This document shows positions 23,392 through 36,250 of a stretch of DNA of 64,000 nt, in pieces. Made by a program: the position numbers and the translations under genes. Position 1 is the first letter of the stretch; each line of letters starts with the position of its first letter. This stretch comes from Ipomoea triloba. Its lineage: Eukaryota; Streptophyta; Magnoliopsida; Solanales; Convolvulaceae. A model generated the notes under the pieces. It was not told the DNA's origin. It saw only the letters and a program-made list of their open reading frames with translations, and searched no databases. The stretch is from positions 5,075,572 through 5,139,571 of the forward strand of contig NC_044916.1 in NCBI RefSeq assembly GCF_003576645.1. The letters run 5' to 3'.

Positions 23392-25778
23392 ATGTCAGCC
23401 TACATGTACACAATCCTCATACCAATTATACTCATCTTCTATCCTATATTTCTTGAAGCGCAGAGTGGGCATCTTCCTCAACATGAATGTGAGCCCCCTC
23501 AGCTCTCTAATCTCTTGTTTTCTTCATCATATATTCTGAATTTTCTATAATACTCTGTCATTGCATGCAAATTACATTCTTAATTATTAAAAGCTTATAT
23601 ATCTTGCTTTTGTTGAATGTATGTATATGGAAGTAAATGCACTTAAAGAAATAGCTGAGCAAATGGGGAAGAAGGATTGGGATTTTGGACTAAATCCTTG
23701 TGACAACAACTCAAACTGGATGACACCAGAGAGGAAAGATATGCCTGCCTATAATAACACTCTCACTTGCAATTGTACATTCCCTGGTGGTATTTGCCAT
23801 GTTCAAAGCTTGTAAGCTTTTCCTCTCTCATTATATTACTCTGTTTTTTTTTCTTTATACAAACAAAGATTTAATTTAAGTCTGTATTGTTGTGTAAGCA
23901 GAATTTTGAAGGGACAGGATCTGCAAGGTGTTCTTCCTCCTGCCTTGGTGAAGTTACCCTTTCTTAAGATAATGTACCAACCTACAACACTTTCTACATT
24001 TATGCATTATTCATATTCTTGCTTGATTTTGTAACAGAGTCAGTAGTACTAAAAAAAAAAAATATTCTTGCTTGATTATTAGTGTTATTTTTTGCAGTGA
24101 ATTGAGTCGTAGCTACTTAAGTGGTACAATTCCCCCTGAATGGGCTTCCATCAAATTGGAATATCTGTAAGATGTCTTCTGTATTATAACCTAAGCTATA
24201 CAAGTATAAGCCATTTGCTTGTCCATGCTAAAGAAGTGAAAATTTGCAGATCTGTTACTGTGAATCGATTGTCCGGACCAATTCCAAAATACTTGGGAAA
24301 TATCACAACTCTTATACATTTGTATGTTCCCTTGCTCCTCTCACTCTGCTTAAACAACTAAAACTTTTGTTAACTTTTTCAGAGGAAATTTTTATTGTTT
24401 GGGTTTTGTTCTAACTTCTAACAACAAATGAATTTTTAGAAACTTGCAGAATAATATGTTCAGTGGAACTATTCCTCCTGAGCTGGGGAGACTTTCCAAC
24501 CTAGAAAATCTGTAAGCCTTTTGCTAATTTGTAAAGTCCTTGCCTTGTAAAAGATTTTCGAATATATGCCGAATTTAAATGTTTCGTTCTTTATTTTTGT
24601 TTTTTGTAGCATTCTTAGTGATAATTATCTCACAGGTGAACTGCCAAAAGAACTTAATGCTCTCACAAGTTTGACTGAGCTGTAAGTGCATCATCGTGCA
24701 TATTCCTAATTTATGAACCTCTTTTCTCATTACTTCCATACTTTATGTTGACTTGTCATGTGTCCTTGCCCCTTGAGAAAACAATGCAGTAGGCTCAGCA
24801 GGAATAACTTCACCGGGAAAATGCCTAGCTTTCAAGGTTTGAAAAACCTTCAAAGACTGTAAGCATTCAATTCTAACATTTTAAAATTGAAATTTCTAGG
24901 TGAAATTTTTTTGTATTGACAAGCATGATTGGCAGAGAGCTTCAAGCAAGTGGTTTTGCAGGGCCCATACCAGAAAATATTTTCGTACCAACAAACTTGA
25001 CAGAACTGTGAGTTAAGATTTCCTTTAATACTCACGTTTTAATTTGATTATAGCACAATTTTCTATGATTAAGATAAACTAAAATGTAGTTGTCAACATG
25101 AATTTGCAGTAGAATCAGTGACCTTAATGGTGTCTCCAGATTTCCTACATTTAACAACATGACAGGCATGACAACATTGTGAGTAATGCATTTTCTTTCC
25201 AAAATATGAACTTACGTTTCAAAGTTCCACTATGAATTGGAATTGTTTATGCAAAAAATTTTTAATTTTGAATGCAGGATGTTGAGGAGGTGTAATATTT
25301 CTGGGAAGATACCTGATATAGCTAATATGAAAGGCTTGCAACAACTGTAATTTCTACAACTTAAATTTTCTTTTGATCCTTTTCAACTTGAACTCCGTGT
25401 TCTACTTCCTCAACTTATTAATATCATATATTAGCTTAAGGTTTCTTTTTCTTTAAGTTGTTATACTTCTTTGCTTTATTGTTTTGTTATGATATTGAAT
25501 TTGCAGAGATTTGAGTTTTAATAATCTGGAAGGAGAGATCGATGTTCTTCAAGGTCTTGAAAATCTGCAGTACCTGTAAGTAACAAATTAATTTTGATGT
25601 GAATAGTTATGCATACATTAGGGCATTTTGTTGTAATAGGAAAGCTAATCAGCATTCTAGTTATGTTTCTCATACTTGAATTCTGTGCTACCTATTTTTA
25701 GGTATCTAACAAACAACTCGTTTAGTGGGCAAGTTCCTCAATGGGTTCTAAATCGAGATTCCAGATAGTAAGTTTGGT

Positions 25779-25820
<42 letters not shown>

Positions 25821-28800
25821 TATAGATACACACACACACATACATATTAGAGTTAATGTGCAAGAAATTTTCATGTTTGAGTTGGGACTTCTCTGCGCAC
25901 GTACCCTAGTCATAATATGAATTTTCGGCTACTCTTGTAATAAAAAGGACTAATAGAATATAAAAGATGGTGTGCAGTTTTGCAGATCTTTCATACAATA
26001 ATTTTGAGGCGAGTTCTGTGCCACCAATTTGTAATCGGGAAACTCTGTAAAATTCTGTCTCTTATATGCATCTATTCTTTCAAGTGTTCCTTCGAATATG
26101 CATCATTTTAACTTTCTCATTTTCATGTCAGAAACTTGTTCAAAAGCTATAATGGTGGGGAAAATTCGTAAGTTTTAGCATCCTCTATCAAAGCATGAAT
26201 ATAGTGTCACTCTTAACGTAATTTAATCTCCAAAGATTTCTAACTTTATACCCCTACTGGCTTTGTATAGAAATATTGGAAAGTGTCTAATGGATTGCAC
26301 GAAAGGTAAGCACATCACATCACAATACATTAATGCATCATATGTTACTGATAAGCAATGAGAAGCAGATATTGTGACAATCTTAACGTTGCTGATGTCA
26401 TTTTAAGGTTGATATCTAGCTTGTTTTTTTAAAAATAAAAAATCTGCAGAGTGGTATTCATTTCACATCAATTGTGGGGGAGGCAGTGTTTTGATTGGTG
26501 ACACTACGTATGACGCAGATGATGATTCGGGGCCTGCAAAGTTTGTTTCTAATAGAGAGAACTGGGTAACTAGTAATACGGGGTACTTTTGGGATAAAAG
26601 TACAGGACCACTCGACAATAGAGCAACAAATATATCTGTCATCAGGGGAAAAGACTCTGAAATCTACAAGACAGCTCGCTTGTCTCCTTTATCTCTAACA
26701 TATTATGGAAGGTGTTTAGCAAATGGAAACTACACTGTGAAACTTGATTTTGCAGAGATAGTTTTAAGAGATAATAGATCGTTTCAAAGTCTTGGAAGGC
26801 GCGTATTCGATGTTTATATACAGGTCCACTAAGAATTTTATTGTTGAATTGAAATTGCTAACTTCAATAGTTATGTGATATGCATTTCACTATAGTTAGC
26901 GTTTTTATTGGCTATAGGGTCAAAGGAAATTAAAGGATTTTGATATTGAAACTGCAGCACGAGGAGTTGATAAAGTTATAGTTAAACAGTTTCAAGCAAT
27001 TGTTAGAGATAAAACTCTTGAGTTGCGCTTTGAGTATGCTGAAAAAGGAACAACAGTTGTCCCACTTCCAGGAGTATATGGCCCTTTAATATCTGCCATT
27101 TCTGTGGAATCTGGTAATAATATTAGTCATGACTCGCATATATCACCAATGAGGTGAATTAGATTTTTTATTAATAACATATAAATATATAGGTTTTTTT
27201 AAAAAAAAATTTTAAATATGGTTAATATATGGTTACTCTTACCCAATTTTGCTGATTACTTTTCATTGTTTCTGTTAGTTAATAACACTCTCATGTTTCG
27301 TCTACAAACCTGCAGATTTCAACCCTCCCAAAAATATTAAGACTTTAATCATAGTTGTTGCAACAGCTTCTTCTTTGTTTCTTGTTTTCACAATTCTCTG
27401 TTTCGTTGGGTGGAAGATCTACATAAGAAGCAAGACCTCAAAACAAAGGGGTAAATTCCTCATTTAATTTAAATTTCGTTCTAATTTTGTATTGGAAACT
27501 TTGACATTGTGACAATCTTAAGCTTGTTGTTCATCCCAAAAACATTTTTTTCCATGCACTAGCAATTTCTCTAAATTCATTATCCTAGTGCAGAACTACG
27601 AGGCCTTGATCTACGAACTGGACTATTTACCTTAAGACAAATTAAAGCCGCTACAAACAACTTTGATGCTTCAAATAAGATTGGTGAAGGTGGTTTTGGA
27701 CCTGTCTACAAGGTATGGAGAATAAGAATATGGCCTTTAATTTTTGGACTTATTGTAAATGATTATTTTCATGATCATGGTTTTCCATTGTGTGTAAAAT
27801 CAGGGCACACTATTGGATGGTACCGTTATTGCTGTGAAACAACTCTCGTCGCAATCAAGACAGGGAAACCATGAATTTTTGAATGAAATAAGCATGATTT
27901 CTTGTTTTCACCACCCTAATCTTGTGAAACTTTATGGGTGTTGTGTTGAGGGAAAGCAGTTGCTGCTAGTGTATGAGTACTTGGAAAACAACAGCCTTTC
28001 CCATGCTCTTTTTGGTAAATTTGAAATCTTAATTATTTCGACTGCAATAACAAAGGCAAAAAGTATTTTGACTTAACAGTTAATTATAGGTCCAGAAGAT
28101 TGTCAACTGAAAATCGATTGGCCAACCAGACATAGAATTTGTGTCGGTGTTGCAAAAGGTTTAGCTTTCTTACATGAAGAATCAGAAATAAAAATTGTTC
28201 ACAGAGATATTAAAGGTACCAATGTGCTTCTTGACAAAGAACTCAATCCAAAAATTTCTGACTTTGGTCTAGCTAAACTTGATGACGGTGAGAATACACA
28301 TATCAGCACAAGAGTTGCTGGGACGAGGTAAGATCTTATAACAATTTCTTGTCGATTTTGTATTTCCAAATTCATCATATAGTTGAAAGAAATTGTAGGT
28401 TGCATCTGTTCGCATATCATTTAATACTCATATGCTAAGCTTTGGTTTTAATTTTAGAATTTCATCCTTGTGAAAGGGATGAAAAACAGGCTATATGATC
28501 ACCAGCCATGTATAAAGAGGCAAATATTTTTAATTGACAGAACTAATACATGGCTCCTGAAATATTATAAGAAAATATAGTAAAGTATAAGTGTATAACA
28601 AAAAAAATATTATATTATTTTTAATTTCATCCTTCTTTTTATGCTACTTTGCATTGTTTCTTTCTAGAAAAAGACCAAGTAGCAACTACTCTTCGTTTTT
28701 TCTCCACAGAGGATATATGGCTCCTGAATATGTATTGTGGGGCTACTTAACATTCAAAGTTGATGTTTATAGTTTCGGGGTAGTGGCACTGGAAATTGTT

Positions 28801-29282
28801 TCTGGCAAGAACAACGTAAAGTATCGTCCTAATGAGAATTGCATTTGCCTCCTTGATTGGGTGAGATATTAGTATGTAGTACCAAACTTATAATTCATTG
28901 ATTGCAAGAATATCAAACTAAGTGGTCTATTCTTATATTTTGTTGTGTTTTGTTATATTTAATGCACAATTTTCAGGCACTTGATCTTCAAAAAAAGGGA
29001 AATCTAATGGAGCTAATAGATTTAAGGTTGGGTTCTGATTTTGACAAAGAACAGGCACTTAGAATGATCAAAGTGGCATTGCTTTGTACTAATCCTTCCC
29101 CAGTCCTAAGGCCATCAATGTCTGCAGTTGTTAGCATGCTTGAAGGCCGTGATGATATCCCTGAGTACAAATCCGATCTTCATGAATTCAATCTACAAGC
29201 AATGAGAGATTGTTATGATGGAACGCCACTCGGATTAAGTGATTCTCCTTACAATTTAAATTTTTCCTCCAATGTAAATTAA
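23392..29282 (+). CDS. LRR-malectin receptor-like kinase B (LRR-RLK VIII-2), 971 aa, intact
   Basis: Exons: 23392-23488, 23634-23811, 23902-23973, 24098-24166, 24250-24321, 24440-24511, 24610-24681, 24790-24858, 24936-25007, 25110-25178, 25278-25346, 25507-25575, 25702-25767, 25978-26046, 26132-26167, 26271-26305, 26450-26823, 26918-27113, 27316-27450, 27594-27712, 27804-28014, 28090-28327, 28710-28860, 28977-29282. The sum of 2916 nt is in phase. The signal peptide ends IFLEA. LRR, malectin and TM regions match gene A exon for exon. The kinase has [32 protein letters not shown] and GYMAPEY. The malectin exon is one codon shorter than in A, and the residue before the conserved [10 protein letters not shown] is Glu rather than Asp. 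Intron 2 is only 90 bp, probably the ancestral size. It is convergent with gene C, with 651 bp between stops. A 45-bp direct repeat (GAATTGCTTCTTTAAGAAAT type) follows the stop. Confidence 0.92.
25777..25840. repeat. (TA)n and (CA)n microsatellite in intron 13 of gene B
   Basis: A run of about 18 TA units is followed by ACACACACACATAC. A shorter (TA)n lies in intron 23 of gene A at about 18827-18848. Confidence 0.8.
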
Positions 29283-29933
29283 CAATAAAGAATTGCTTCT
29301 TTAAGAAATTCAAGAAAAATTAACAATAAAAAATTGCTTCTTTAAGAAATTCAAGAAATGGGAAAATCAACATTTTGGTCCCTCAATTGTCAATGTAGTC
29401 CCTTGTTTTCAATTTCAACTAATTTGATTCCCGAATTGTTTAAAATTTCATCAATTAAACCCTTTCGAAGATCAAATTGACGAAATTTTGAAAATGTGAA
29501 AATCGCTCTTTTTCTTCTTTATAGATTATTTCATCACTAGTCTTCTATGGCTTTGACTTAGAAGGTGCTGGCAAAAATTGAACTAGCAATCGTTCGATAC
29601 AAGAATCATGTTCCACTTACTCGCACATCTCTTTCAAGCCAAAAACCAATTATATATGCTAATAAGTGATAAAATGTCTTTTTTAGAATGTTATTCCATC
29701 CATTAAAATTTCTTTTGTTAACTAAACCCATGTCAACATTTTTTGAACATGGAATACATAATAATATTAGAGAATATGTGCATTCCCTTGGTAATTGGCT
29801 CACTGCCAAGGCTCTTAACTTTGGAAGGAAGAAAATTGAATGTTACAACTTACAAGTATAATTTCTTGATGTAGTTTTTAAAGATGCAAATTTTCATTGT
29901 TAATTTGCATATGAAGAAAAAAAAAAGTACATT
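29283..29933. other. Convergent intergenic region between B and C
   Basis: Holds both 3' ends. A tandem duplication of about 45 bp lies at 29281-29355. A fold-back arm (TTTTGGTCCCTCAATTGTCA) lies at about 29375-29500. No gene. Confidence 0.5.
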
Positions 29934-32900
29934 TTAAGGAGAATCACTTAAGTCGACTGGCATTTCATCATAACCGTCTCTCACTACTTCACTATTGATT
30001 TCATTTTGATCGGATTTACACTCAAGAATATCATCACTGCCTTCAAGCATGTTAACTACTTCAGACATGGATGGCCTAAGGACTGGGGAAGGATTAGTAC
30101 AAAGCAAAGCCACTTCGATCATTTTGAGTGCCTGTTCTTTGTCAAAATCAGAACCCAATCTTGGATCTATTAGCTCCATTAGGTTTCCATTTTCTTGAAG
30201 AACAAGTGCCTGAAAATACATCAAAACACACCATAATATAAGAATATGCTACTTAGTTCAACATGTCTGCCATATACGAATTATTATCAGTTTGCTAGTA
30301 CTGATATCTCACCCGATCAAGGAGGCAAACGTAATCCTCATCTGGATGATACTTCATGTTGTTCTTCCCAGCAACAATTTCCAGTGTCACCACCCCGAAA
30401 CTATAAACATCAGCTTTGAATGTCAAGTAGCCCCACATTGCATATTCAGGAGCCATGTATCCCCTGTAGACCAAAAATGGGAAGAGCAACTGTTATTTTC
30501 ATAAAAGACTCAAGAGCATAACCTATATATGGCATCAAGATGCAAAATTGCATGTCTAATTATTATATTAACAAATATGTGAAGATCATAGGTAATCTAA
30601 AAGAAGATGACAATTTGCCTCTTTATACCTGGTTGGCCATCTTGTAATATGTTTTTCATCACTCTCACAATAACAACAATGAAAACTTTAAAAACAAAAT
30701 GGATGAGAAATTGTTATAACACTTACCTTGTCCCCGCAACTCCTGTGTTGATGTGTGTATTTCTATCATCGTTAAGTTTAGCCAGACCAAAGTCGGAAAT
30801 TTTTGGATTGAGTTCTTTGTCAAGAAGCACATTGGTGGCTTTAATGTCTCTATGAATAATTTTTATTGCTGATCCTTCATGTAAAAAAGCTATACCTTTT
30901 GCAATACCAACACAGATTCTTTGTCTGGTAGGCCAATCTATTTTCAGCTGACACTCTTCTGGACCTGTAGTTAATTGTTAACAAAAAATACTTATGTTTA
31001 TATCTCAATAAAATTAACTCCTCACTATTTTAGTAGCATATCAGCATATGTTATGTATAGATAAAGAAATGTCTTTCTTTAGTTTATTGACTAATGTTTT
31101 TTTTTAAATAAAAAATTCTGACTAACAATCAAAATAATTAAGATTTCAAATTTACCAAAAAGAGCACGGGCAAGGCTGTTGTTTTCCAAGTACTCATACA
31201 CGAGCAATAATGGCTTTCTCTCAACACAACACCCATAAAGTTTCACAAGATTAGGGTGTTGTAGACAAGAGATCATGCCTATTTCATTCAAAAACTCGCG
31301 GTATCCTTGTCTTGATTTAGCTGAAAGTTGTTTCACAGCAATGATTGTACCATCCAATAATGTACCCTAGTTTATACACAAGGAAAAATCTAAGATCATC
31401 AACATAAGCATTATAGTATGTCCAAAAACAAGTTTCAAGTATTATTTAATAGATTGACAGATTATATGGATATTCACATCTCTCTATACCTTGTAGACGG
31501 GACCAAAACCACCTTCCCCGATCCTATTTGTGGCATCAAAGTTGTTTGTAGCGGCTTTAATTTGTCTAAATGTAAACTTTCCAGTTTGTAGATCAATGCC
31601 TTGTAGTTCTGCACCAGGACAATTACTTTAAAAAAATTTGGCACTGCATAAAAAATGTGTTGCTATGAATACTTTTTTTTTTTTTTTCTATGCACATGAC
31701 TGCATGGACAAATTGTCACAACATCCAAGTTTCCCATGCACAATTAGAAAGTATTTGAAAGTAAATGCCTGCAAATATTACCATTTTCTTGTGAGGTCTT
31801 GTTTCTAATATAGAACTTCCACCAAGCGAAGCAGAGAATTGTGAAAATAAGACACAAAGAAGAAGTTACTGCAACAACTATGATTAAAGTCTTTCTCTTT
31901 TTGGGAGGCTTGAAATCTGCAGGTTTGTAGAAAGGGCATGGAAGTGATCAGTTAGATATCTCTTCTTTATCTGCAACTAAATATAAAAATATATATACTC
32001 CAAAATAGTCCGTTAACTATGCCATAATTCTAGATTTAATATTACCAGATTCTACAGAAATGGCAGATATTAATGGGCCATATATTCCTTTGCGCGGCGC
32101 TGCTGATGTTCCTTTTCCTACATATTCAAAGCGCACCTCTAAAGTTTTATTGCTGACAACTGCTTGAAATTGTTTTACCAACACTTTGTCAACTCCTTGT
32201 GCTTCAGTTTCAATATCAAAATCCTTTAACTTCCTTTCACCCTATAACCAATAAAACAACTATCGTTAAATGCCCGTTACTTAACCATTGAAGCCATCAA
32301 TTTAAATTGTAAAATTCTTGGTAGACCTGTATATAAACATCAAATATGCGTCTTCCAAGGCTTTGGAAAGATCTATTTTCTCTCAAAACTATCTCCGCAA
32401 AATGAAGTTTCACAGTATAGTTTCCATTTGCTAAACAGCGCCCGTAATATGTTAGAGATAAAGGAGACAACCGAGCTGTTTGGTAGATTTCAGAGTCTTT
32501 TCCCTTTATGACAGATATATTTGTTGTTGTATAGTCAGGTAGTGTTAAATTTCTATCCCAAAAGTACCCTGTATTACTGGTTACCCAGTTCTCTCGATTG
32601 GAAACAAATTTCGCAGGGCCAGAAGAATCTTGATCTGCATCATATGTAGTGTCACCAATCAAAACATTGCCTCCACCACAATTGATGTGAAATGAATACC
32701 AATCTGCAGAAAAATGAAATATGAGATGTTCAGCTAAACTAAGCAAAAGATACATGATGCAAGTAGTATTGTGATATAATGTGGTTACCTTTTGTGCATT
32801 GCTTTAGACACCTTCTATACAAACCAAAAGGGAGATTTAGTTAGAAATCTTTGGAGAATAAATTACATTAAGAGTGACACAATATTCATGGATTGTTACA

Positions 32901-35900
32901 GGATGTTAAAACTTACGAATTTTGTCCTCCATTATAGCTTTTGAACAAGTTTCTGATAGGAAAATAAGAAAGTTAAAATGATCCATATTTGAAGGAACAC
33001 TTGAAAGAGTATATGCATATGAAAGACAGAATCTTACAAGGTTTCTCGAGTGCAAATCGGTGACACGGAGCTCTCCTCAAAATTATTGTAAGAAAGATCT
33101 ATGTAACTGCACACCATCTTTTACAAATTAATGCTTTTTATGACAAGAGTAGTTGAGAAGAGTTCATGTATAATACAACACAACTCGGATAAAACTCATT
33201 ATCTATAAATTGATAAGACTAAACTTACTATTTGGACTCTCGATTTAGAACCCATTGTGGTATTTGCCCATTCAGCGAGTTGTTCGTTAGAAACCTAAGA
33301 AAACACAAAATTTAGTTTTGTATATCAAAGATCAAGATGCCCAAATAGAAAGGATGTTTCTTATGCTTTGTTGTTAACATCAAAATTGATTTGTTACTCA
33401 CATGTACTGCACTTTATCAAGACCTTGAAGAACATCAATCCCTCCTTCCAAATTATTAAAACTCAAATCTCTGCAAATTCAGTAAAGCAAGAAGTATATC
33501 AACTTAAGAATTACTAGATATCTCATATTTCACCGACAATAAGAAAAAACAACCTTAATTAAGCTAGTATGTGATATTAATAAGTTGAAGAAGCAGAAGA
33601 TCTAATAGTTCATTAGTTAACAGCAGAGAAGGATCAAAAGAAATTTGAAGTTGCAGATATTACAGTTGTTGCAAGGTTGTCAAATGAGATATATCAGGTA
33701 TCCTCCCAGAAAGATTACACCTCCTCAACATCCTGCACCCAAAATTATTTTTTGCGTAAATACCCGTCATTGAGGAGTTATGAAACTTAAGTTTATATTT
33801 TTGGAAAGAAAACGCATTACTCACAACTTTTTCAATCCTGTCATGTTGTTTAATGTAGGAAATCTGGAGACACCACCTCCATTCAGTTCACTTATTCTAC
33901 TGCAGATTCATGATGTTGGCAATTACATTTAGTTTGTTGAATTGATTTAAGTCTTAACCATAAAAATTTCTGCTATAACAAAAAAGTGAGTATTAATTAA
34001 ATCGTCAAATAAAAGGAAATCTTAACTCACAGTTCTATCAAGCTTGTTGATGCAGCAATATTTTCAGGTATGGGTCCTTCAAAACCACTTGCTTGAAGTT
34101 CTCTGCCAATAATGTGTGTCAATAAAAAATGATTCCATCAAGAAATTTCAATTTTGAAGTGTTAGATTTGAATGCTTACAGTTTTTGAAGGTTTTTGAAA
34201 CTTTGAAAGCTAGGCAGTTTTCCCGTGAAATTATTACTACTGAGCTTACTGCATTGATTTCCCCAAGAGGCAAGGACACGTTAGAAATCAGCCTAAAGTG
34301 AGGAAGAAACAAGAGAAATTTGGCAGTGCATAAATTAGCAGAGATATGCATATATATGATGGATAATGCACTTACAGTACTGTTAAATTTGTGAGAGCAT
34401 TAAGTTCTTTTGGCAATTCGCCTGTGAGATAATTAGCGGTAAGATAGCTACAGAAAACGAAAATGAAGATAGCATCAAGCATATGAGAACAGAGAATAAA
34501 AATTCAGCCTAATCATATATTGAGCTGGTGATTAACAAAGGCTTACAGAGATTGTAAGTTGACAAGTTTCCCAAGCTCAGGTGGAACACTTCCATTGAAC
34601 ATATTATTCTCCAGACTTCTGAAAATCCATTTGTCGATACAACAAAATACAGACAATTTCCTCAGAAAAAGTTAAGCAAAAGTTTTAGCTGTGTAAGTAG
34701 AGTGAGAGGAGCAAGAGAACATACAAATATGTAAGAGTTGTTATATTTCCCAAGTATTTTGGAATTGGTCCAGACAATCGATTCACAGTAAGCGATCTGT
34801 AAATTATTTTCACTTCTTTAGAATGGGCAAGTAGATGCCATACACTTGTATAACTTTAGGTTATAATACACAACACAACTTACATAAGTTCCAGTTTCAT
34901 AGAAGCCCATCCAGGGGGAATTGTACCACTTAAGTAGTTGCGGGTGAGATCACTGCACAAAATAATACTAATAATCAAGCAAAGAATATCAACAAGAGGT
35001 GATTAATGCATAAATGTAGAAAGTGTAGGTTGGTACATTATCTTGAGAAAGGGTAACTTCACCAAGGCAGGAGGAAGGACACCTTGCATATCTTGTCCTT
35101 TCAAATTTCTGTTTACACAACAGTAGAGACTATTAGAACCATGTGTGATGGGTGATGTTGCTCGTACGGGCAACTCAGTTGATTTGGTAAACTGTGGGCA
35201 AGTACACAGGATGGAGTCTGGCAGAAACAAGATGGGAGTTACACCAGTGTGGTAAACTGTTTATGGGCACCAGGAACTGGCACTCCCGCTTAATGGGCCG
35301 CTAAGTCACATTTACCCTCCACTATGTGGGCCCCTAGGGGCGAGGTAATTCTGCCTTTTGTGGGCAAGAACCATGTGTGATATGTCATCCCCGAACTTGT
35401 ATTTCGTCATTCACTATCAATTCAATCACTTTTAGACCTTCATCTTTTCGAAATCAATAAAATTCAATTCAAATTCTCGTTAAACTATCTAACTGTATTG
35501 AAAAATTAAGTTTCAATGGAGGAAAGCTTACATGCTTTGCACATGGCAAATACCACCAGGGAAGGCGCAATCACAAGTGAGATTATTAGTGTACAGAGGA
35601 TTATCCCAATCTGTTGGTGTCAGCCAATTTGAGTTATTGGTATCACAAGGATTTAGTCCAAAATCCCAATCCTTCTTGCCCACCTGATCAGCTATTTCCT
35701 TAAGTGCATTCACTTCCATGTACATTAATTCAACAAAAGCTAGCTGTTAATAAATATGTAATGACAGAGCAGTATAGAAAATTCATAATAATGAAGAAAA
35801 CACCAGAGAGCTGAGGGGGCTCACATTCATCTAGAGGAAGATGCCCACTCTCAGCTTCAAGGAATCTTGCATTGAAGGAGAGTAGAATAATTGGTATGAG

Positions 35901-35924
35901 GATTATGAACATGGAGGCTGACAT
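29934..35924 (-). CDS. LRR-malectin receptor-like kinase C (LRR-RLK VIII-2), 963 aa, inverted copy
   Basis: Exons in coding order: 35924-35825, 35712-35532, 35108-35037, 34952-34884, 34796-34725, 34618-34547, 34447-34376, 34248-34180, 34102-34031, 33899-33825, 33732-33664, 33470-33402, 33294-33229, 33106-33038, 32952-32917, 32814-32789, 32703-32327, 32241-32046, 31916-31782, 31608-31490, 31366-31156, 30964-30727, 30463-30313, 30209-29934. The 2892 nt stay in phase. Signal peptide ends FLEA; the LRR, malectin and TM layout is as in A. Kinase motifs [32 protein letters not shown] and GYMAPEY are present. Three changes stand out. The activation-loop TRVAGT is TGVAGT. The conserved LLDW before the last exon is LLDR. 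The tail stops ten residues early, after LSDSP. The short exon 16 (26 nt) matches gene E, not A, B or D. An open frame is kept, so it is probably expressed but may be altered in activity. Confidence 0.9.
35135..35381. mobile_element. Retroposed insertion in intron 2 of gene C with 15-bp TSD
   Basis: AGAACCATGTGTGAT occurs at 35135-35149 and again at 35367-35381, flanking about 217 bp. The insert begins GGGTGATGTTGCTCGTACGG and contains GGCAACTCAGTTGATTTGG, a possible tRNA-like A-box region. A 15-bp perfect duplication is typical of LINE-mobilised SINEs. I see no clear poly(A) end, so the family is unassigned. Confidence 0.75.
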
Positions 35925-35939
35925 GGTTGAACTCTGGGG

Positions 35940-36250
35940 AAGATCTGCTGCTATGAATGTGTCATTTGATACATTTATTGTGCATAATAAATAGAGATAG
36001 TTCCCAAAAAAAACAAATAAATAGATATAGTTCCCCCCAAAAAAATAATAATAAAATAATAAATAGAGATAGAATCATAGGAAGAAGAAAACAGGAGTTG
36101 ACAATGATGAGTCAAAAAGTTCAGGGCAAGTGGATACAGAATGTGATTTGCATGGCTTTATTTTTAGGTACTTAGGTTTAAAATGATTTTGTTTGAGCAA
36201 GTTGCGTTTGTTGTTCGTTTACTAGTATAAAGAAAGAGAACTTTTCTCTC
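35940..36250 (-). promoter_or_regulatory. Promoter of gene C
   Basis: On the minus strand it reads AACTTGCTCAAACAAAATC, AAATAAAGCCATGC, ACTTGCCCTGAAC, ATCATTGTCAACTCC and CACAATAAATGTATCAAATG before the ATG, in the same order as the other copies. An A/T-rich repeated ATAAATAGATATAGTTCCC segment (35985-36075) expands it relative to A and B. Confidence 0.6.

Noticed and set aside
28090..28327. Possible 1-bp frameshift in the kinase exon of gene B
   Set aside because: A first reading seemed one base short. Rechecking line positions put the acceptor one base earlier (exon start 28090), the exon is 238 nt like its sisters, and phase is kept.
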